Below are positions 60,480 to 64,000 of a stretch of 64,000 bases of DNA, in pieces. Positions within the stretch are counted from its first letter, which is position 1; each line of letters starts with the position of its first letter. Origin of the DNA: Antarctobacter aquimaris (lineage in GTDB: Bacteria; Pseudomonadota; Alphaproteobacteria; Rhodobacterales; Rhodobacteraceae). A program made the position numbers and the translations under genes. The DNA is taken from NCBI RefSeq assembly GCF_900184945.1, contig NZ_FXYF01000003.1, positions 372,001 to 436,000 of the forward strand, given 5' to 3'. The notes under the pieces were generated by a model. It was not told where the DNA came from and did no database searches. It was given only the letters and a program-made list of their open reading frames with translations.

Positions 60480-61445
60480 TCAGGCGGTCAGGGCGCGGGC
60501 GAGCGTCGCCGGGTCGAGGTTGCCGCCGGAGATGGTGCAGATCACCGTGTCGCTGGCGATCTGGTCGCCGCGGAACAGGGCGGCGGCCAGCGCCACGGCA
60601 CCGCCCGGTTCGGCCACCAGCTTCAGGTGTCGCACGGCGAGCGCCATGGCGCGCAGCACCTCACCGTCGCTGACGGTCAGGCCGGGGCCGCAGAGGCGGG
60701 CGTTGATCGGGAAGGTGATCTCGCCCGGCATCGGCGTCAGGATCGCGTCGCAGAGCCCGCCTGCCTCGCTCGCGTTGCGTTCGCGGCTGCCGGAGCGCAG
60801 CGAACGGGCGGTGTCGTCGTAGTCCCGGGGCTCGGCCGGGCGGGGGCGCAGGCCGGGGGCGCGGGCCTCGAGCGCCAGGGCGATGCCGGCGGTCAGCCCG
60901 CCGCCGCCGCAGCAGATGAGGACATCGGCCTGCGTCACGCCCAGCTCGGCGGCCTGTTCGGCGATCTCCAGCCCGCAGGTGCCCTGTCCGGCGATGACCT
61001 GCGGCTCGTCGTAGGGTTTGACCAGGGTCAGGCCGCGCTGGGTGGCGAGGCGGGTGCCGATCTCTTCGCGGCTTTCGCCGGCGCGGTCGTAGAGCACCAC
61101 CTCGGCGCCGTAGGCGCGGGTGCCGTCGATCTTGGCGGCGGGGGCGTCGGCGGGCATCAGGATCACCGCCGGCACGCCGAGGCGCCGCGCGGCGTAGGCC
61201 ACGCCCTGCGCATGGTTGCCGGAGGAATAGGCCAGCACGCCGCGGGCGCGCTGGTCCTCGGGCAGGGCGGTCAGGGCGGACCAGGCGCCGCGGAACTTGA
61301 AGCTGCCGGTGAGTTGCAGGCACTCCGGCTTGACCAGGACGCGGCGCCCGGCGAGGTCGTCGAGCAGGGGGGACCACAAGAGCGGGGTGCGGCGGGTGAC
61401 GCCCTGGGCCCGCCGGGCCGCGGCTTCGATCATCTGGATGTCCAT
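60480..61445 (-). CDS. Threonine/serine dehydratase (PLP-dependent, IlvA-like)
   Basis: The 321-residue fold-type II PLP enzyme starts at ATG 61445. PLP lysine lies in 'QLTGSFKFRGAWSALT' (about residues 46-60), 'AYSSGNHAQGVAYAARRLG' follows, 'VLICCGGGGLTAGIALA' is the phosphate-binding loop, and 'TVICTISGGNLDP' the C-terminal region. No regulatory ACT domain is present, so it is the short catabolic/serine-threonine type. It could also be a 3-hydroxyaspartate dehydratase-like enzyme; substrate is open. Confidence 0.9.
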   Translation of the reverse strand: MDIQMIEAAARRAQGVTRRTPLLWSPLLDDLAGRRVLVKPECLQLTGSFKFRGAWSALTALPEDQRARGVLAYSSGNHAQGVAYAARRLGVPAVILMPADAPAAKIDGTRAYGAEVVLYDRAGESREEIGTRLATQRGLTLVKPYDEPQVIAGQGTCGLEIAEQAAELGVTQADVLICCGGGGLTAGIALALEARAPGLRPRPAEPRDYDDTARSLRSGSRERNASEAGGLCDAILTPMPGEITFPINARLCGPGLTVSDGEVLRAMALAVRHLKLVAEPGGAVALAAALFRGDQIASDTVICTISGGNLDPATLARALTA

Positions 61446-61539
61446 GGCGCCTCTCCTGTCTGCGGGGGCAGGGGGCCGCAGCGCCGGGGATTTGTCAATT
61501 GGTCTTGAACCTCCGGGGCTTGGCGGGCAGCTTGCGGGG

Positions 61540-62058
61540 ATGATCGAGAAACACGCAGAACGGGACGGGGTGCGCAGCACCGCCTGGTATTCGCCCTGCG
61601 GCGGCTATCGCTACGGGCTGCGGCGGGTCTGGGACGCGGGGGCGGGGGAGATGATGTACGTCATGCTGAACCCCTCGACCGCGACCGAGGCGCAGAACGA
61701 TGCCACCATCGAGCGCTGCCAGCGGCGCGCGGCGGCGCTGGGGTTTGGCGGGATCCGCATCGCCAACCTGTTTGCCTGGCGCGCCACCCGGCCGGCGGAT
61801 CTGAAGTCTGCCGAGGACCCGGAGGGGCCGGAGAACGCGGATCTCTTGCGGGCCTGGTCCGGCGCGGCCGCTGTGACGCTGGCGGCCTGGGGGGTGCATG
61901 GCGCGTTGCGCGATGCCGGGCCGCGGGTGGCCGGGCTGCTGGAGGGCGATGTGCGCCACCTGGGGTTGACCCGGGAGGGCCATCCGCGCCATCCGCTCTA
62001 CGTGAGTTATGCGGTGCAGCCGCAGCCCTGGCCGAAGGAGGCGCGTTATGCCGCGTGA
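61540..62058 (+). CDS. DUF1643 domain protein
   Basis: A 172-residue protein with 'RYGLRRVWDAGAGEMMYVML' and 'NPSTATEAQNDATIERCQRR', the LNPSTAxxxxxDxTxxR signature of DUF1643, then 'LFAWRATRPADLKSA' and 'VTLAAWGVHGALRDAG'. Function is unknown. The following gene starts within its last codons (62048), so the two are coupled. ATG 61540 is the first start consistent with family length. Confidence 0.85.
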   Translation: MIEKHAERDGVRSTAWYSPCGGYRYGLRRVWDAGAGEMMYVMLNPSTATEAQNDATIERCQRRAAALGFGGIRIANLFAWRATRPADLKSAEDPEGPENADLLRAWSGAAAVTLAAWGVHGALRDAGPRVAGLLEGDVRHLGLTREGHPRHPLYVSYAVQPQPWPKEARYAA

Positions 62059-62320
62059 TGAAGACAGCGACTCGCTGGCGCAGGCCGTCGACCGGCTGAG
62101 CGAACAGATGAAGATCTGGAACCGGCGCAACCGGTTCTGGCGGCTGGCCGGGGTCAACCTGGTGCGCGGGCTGATGCTGGGCCTGGGCACGGCGCTGGGG
62201 GCGACGGCGCTGGTGTCGGTCGCGGTGCTGCTGCTGAGCCAGATCGAGTTCATCCCGATCCTGGGCGAGCTGGCGACCTCGATCATCCAGGAAATCGACA
62301 CCCTCGATACCGGGCAGTAA
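62048..62320 (+). CDS. DUF5665-type small membrane protein
   Basis: A 90-residue protein: a charged N-terminus ('SEQMKIWNRRNRFWRLAG'), one hydrophobic segment with a GLMLGLGTALGATALVSVAV stretch, and the end 'IIQEIDTLDTGQ'. I match it tentatively to the DUF5665/uncharacterised membrane-protein group found after DUF1643 genes. It overlaps the upstream gene by 11 bases. No function can be given. Confidence 0.7.
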   Translation: MPRDEDSDSLAQAVDRLSEQMKIWNRRNRFWRLAGVNLVRGLMLGLGTALGATALVSVAVLLLSQIEFIPILGELATSIIQEIDTLDTGQ

Positions 62321-62421
62321 CCGCCGCTTTACCCTGATTGGCGAAAGCCGTTGCCCTGAACGGGGCCTTGGCCGCATCCTGTGCGCGGGTGCGGGACTGG
62401 GGCTGAAACAGGGTTGACCCC

Positions 62422-62919
62422 ATGTACCTGCTTGCCGGTTTCTTCGGGCTGATGGCGCTGGCGTCGGTGACGCTGGCCGGGTTTTCGGTCTTGCCGGAGG
62501 ACGCGCCGCCGGATGACGAAGACGACGATCCCGGTCCGTTTCCGATGCGCGGCGAAGGCGACACGCTGTTTGCCCGCATGGGCCTGGTCGACATGCCCTG
62601 GCCCGAGCCTCTGGCCGCCCCGGCGGTGCCGCAGGGCGCGGTGTCCTGCGCGCCGGGGGGTGCGGCGGACCCCTCCCCCTGGCTGGACTACGACGCCGAT
62701 GAGGAGCACCTGGTCGTGATCTACGACGACACCGGACAGGGCGAGGATCCGCAGCTGGCGCTGGTGCCGCGCGCCGATGATCCCGCCATCACCGAGATCG
62801 TCGTGGGCGGCCGCGTGCTGGCCAGCCTGCCGACCGCCGGCGCGCCGCCGCTGTCGGCGATCTTTCTGCTGGGGGAAAGCGCGGCGGCGGCTCTTGCCTC
62901 CCCGGGGTTTATCGCGTAA
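62422..62919 (+). CDS. Uncharacterised acidic protein with N-terminal membrane helix
   Basis: A 165-residue protein, unrecognised. Residues 1-21 are hydrophobic (YLLAGFFGLMALASVTLAGF), followed by an acidic, proline-rich linker ('PEDAPPDDEDDDPGPFP', about residues 25-41), then 'DEEHLVVIYDDTGQGEDP' and an alanine-rich end. The helix may be a signal anchor. The start at 62422 follows AGGGTTGACCCC. The acidic linker and repeated D/E-D-x patterns recall calcium-binding RTX-style proteins, but no repeat is visible. Confidence 0.6.
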   Translation: MYLLAGFFGLMALASVTLAGFSVLPEDAPPDDEDDDPGPFPMRGEGDTLFARMGLVDMPWPEPLAAPAVPQGAVSCAPGGAADPSPWLDYDADEEHLVVIYDDTGQGEDPQLALVPRADDPAITEIVVGGRVLASLPTAGAPPLSAIFLLGESAAAALASPGFIA

Positions 62920-63013
62920 GCGCACGCATCCGCGCTCGCGGAGCTCTCCACGGGCCCTGCTGGACGACATCCCGGCTTGTGCCATGACCCTATGACCTGA
63001 AAAGGAGACCCCG

Positions 63014-63283
63014 ATGTCGATCACTGTCGAAGAAAAGAACCGTCTGATGACGGAATACGCCACCAAGCCGGGCGACACCGGTTCGCCCGAAGTGCAGGTG
63101 GCCATCCTGACCTCGCGCATCTCGACGCTGACCGAGCACTTCAAGACCCACAAGAAGGACAACCACTCGCGCCGTGGCCTTCTGATGATGGTCGCGCAGC
63201 GCCGCAAGCTTCTGGATTACCTCAAGGCCAAGGACGAAGAGCGGTACAAGTCGCTGATCGCCCGGCTCGGCATTCGCCGCTGA
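63014..63283 (+). CDS. rpsO: 30S ribosomal protein S15
   Basis: The 89-residue protein is full length: '[20 protein letters not shown]', '[20 protein letters not shown]', '[20 protein letters not shown]' and '[13 protein letters not shown]'. S15 binds 16S rRNA early in 30S assembly and, in many bacteria, regulates its own mRNA. AAAAGGAG precedes ATG 63014. A very strong terminator follows at 63307. In other genomes pnp often follows rpsO; here the terminator suggests the end of the unit. Confidence 0.97.
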   Translation: MSITVEEKNRLMTEYATKPGDTGSPEVQVAILTSRISTLTEHFKTHKKDNHSRRGLLMMVAQRRKLLDYLKAKDEERYKSLIARLGIRR

Positions 63284-63306
63284 GGATCCGCTGTCGCAAG
63301 ACGTCG

Positions 63307-63337
63307 AAGGGGCCGCATTGCGCGGCCCCTTTTGTTT
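63307..63337 (+). terminator. Rho-independent terminator of rpsO
   Basis: AAGGGGCCGC (63307-63316) and GCGGCCCCTT (63322-63331) form a perfect 10-bp stem with an ATTGC loop, followed by TTGTTTT. It lies 23 bases past the stop codon. Confidence 0.93.
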
Positions 63338-63423
63338 TCGGGTCACCTTGTTTTCGGGTCGCTGCCGGATGATTGCGCCGGGCTGACCCGGCGATCCGGT
63401 CCGACTGATGGTCAGGCCGACGG

Positions 63424-64000
63424 TCAGGCGCGCGTCCCGCGGCGGCGGCGCAGCAGGCCGATCACCCCCAGACCCGACAGCAGCAGCGGAAGCCCCGCAG
63501 GCAGAGGGACCAGACCGGGCTGGGGCGGCGGGACAAAAGGCGTTGTCCCCAGGGTCAGCGTCGCGTTGGCATAGATCGTGGACTCCAGCGCGGCGAACTG
63601 GATCTGCTGGAACGGAACCGTCGTCCCGATCCGCAGCGTCAGAAGGTTGCCGGCAAGCGCGCTCTGAAAGATCGGACCCGCGGTGAGCGTCATGGTGTCG
63701 GAGGTGCCGAGGACGCCCGGGCCGACCGCAACCTGGCCGGTGCCGACGCTTACCCCGGGCGTCGAGAAATCGGCTACGTCGACCGTACCATCGCCGAGGA
63801 AGGCGTCGACCTGGTAGCTGGCAAGGCCGCCGAATGCCGCGCCGATGCTGCCATTGACATAGCCGAAGACCGCCGAGTCGATCGTGCTGGTGTCAGCGAT
63901 CCCGGACAGGTCGAATTCGAAGATCGCAAAACTCTGAACGGTCGACGAATACCTGAGGGCGGTGATTGTGTTCGAGTTCGTGACCGCGACCACCGGTCCG
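63424..64000 (-). CDS. Surface protein with VPLPA-CTERM sorting signal, 5' end outside the window
   Basis: The C-terminus reads 'GLVPLPAGLPLLLSGLGVIG' followed by LLRRRRGTRA: a VPLPA motif, a hydrophobic helix and an arginine cluster, the VPLPA-CTERM tripartite signal recognised by exosortase-type enzymes. The rest is a serine/threonine/glycine-rich beta region ('SFAIFEFDLSGIADTSTIDS'). The frame is open to base 64000, and the GTG at 63993 is probably internal, so the gene is truncated by the window edge. Likely cleaved and anchored at, or released from, the cell surface. Confidence 0.8.
   Translation of the reverse strand, partial: GPVVAVTNSNTITALRYSSTVQSFAIFEFDLSGIADTSTIDSAVFGYVNGSIGAAFGGLASYQVDAFLGDGTVDVADFSTPGVSVGTGQVAVGPGVLGTSDTMTLTAGPIFQSALAGNLLTLRIGTTVPFQQIQFAALESTIYANATLTLGTTPFVPPPQPGLVPLPAGLPLLLSGLGVIGLLRRRRGTRA

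Overview
This looks like chromosomal DNA of a high-GC alphaproteobacterium of the order Rhodobacterales (Roseobacter group / Paracoccaceae). The inference rests on gene types and codon use: a DUF1674 protein, plant-type glutamate-cysteine ligase, DUF3035 lipoprotein, paired dimethylglycine/sarcosine dehydrogenase-GcvT fusions, a VPLPA-CTERM protein, a 41-residue single-cysteine L36 protein, and strong G/C at third codon positions. Genes are dense on both strands. I saw no IS element, prophage, CRISPR array or rRNA.

Layout. 1-3635: 3' end of a phenylacetate-CoA ligase-like gene, an inactive-caspase-like protein with peptidoglycan-binding domains, rpmJ, tRNA-Val(GAC) and an N-formylglutamate amidohydrolase. 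3714-9461 (minus): lpxK and waaA (lipid A/Kdo), a CysQ-like phosphatase, a PmbA/TldE-type protein, a DUF2233 protein and rbfA. 9575-16318: dapB, DUF1674, rsmB, a heparinase II/III-like protein, purH and an isoprenylcysteine methyltransferase-like membrane protein. 16421-21326 (minus): an M16 peptidase pair (one catalytic, one not), a DUF3035 lipoprotein, lspA and dapA. 21474-27315: slt, an EamA permease, a divergently split mnmC (mnmD and a separate FAD oxidase) and a DapA-like aldolase. 27318-38502: a tandem repeat, a MaoC hydratase, a HAD phosphatase, a coiled-coil/OmpA-BON gene pair, ubiA, rsmE, gshA, a palindrome cluster, a gamma-glutamyltransferase, a three-copy ~204-216 bp repeat and an RsbW/RsbV-like switch pair.

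38592-49902: a thiolase, an XRE-cupin regulator with two upstream inverted repeats, a GFA protein, and a translationally coupled methylated-amine/C1 cluster (two FAD-GcvT dehydrogenases, a LysE-type exporter, a homocysteine S-methyltransferase). An RluA synthase and an aldehyde dehydrogenase follow. The cluster probably demethylates betaine-type compounds stepwise and passes one-carbon units to homocysteine and tetrahydrofolate. 50095-56257: a 1-Cys peroxiredoxin, an aspartoacylase-family hydrolase, xthA, a compact two-gene restriction-modification island of lower GC (MT-A70 methylase plus BglII/BstYI-like nuclease), a CnoX-type thioredoxin-TPR protein, a Lon-N protein and a Trm112-like protein. 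56267-64000: tandem paralogous secreted trypsin-like proteins with different C-termini, a threonine dehydratase, three small or uncharacterised proteins, rpsO with a strong terminator, and a truncated VPLPA-CTERM surface protein.

The non-coding layer is also notable. A dispersed gene-end element with a GGGGGC-hairpin and a TATTT...CCAAGAAGAA tail recurs at eight positions. Two convergent gene ends carry long inverted repeats whose loops contain a canonical G-quadruplex motif. Three abutting palindromes follow gshA. The best candidates for undescribed biology are the restriction-modification island with its TTGTAC triplet, the hairpin/G-quadruplex gene ends, the ~204-216 bp repeats, and the pseudo-caspase and OmpA/coiled-coil envelope proteins. 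All functions are inferred from sequence reading alone; no database search was run.
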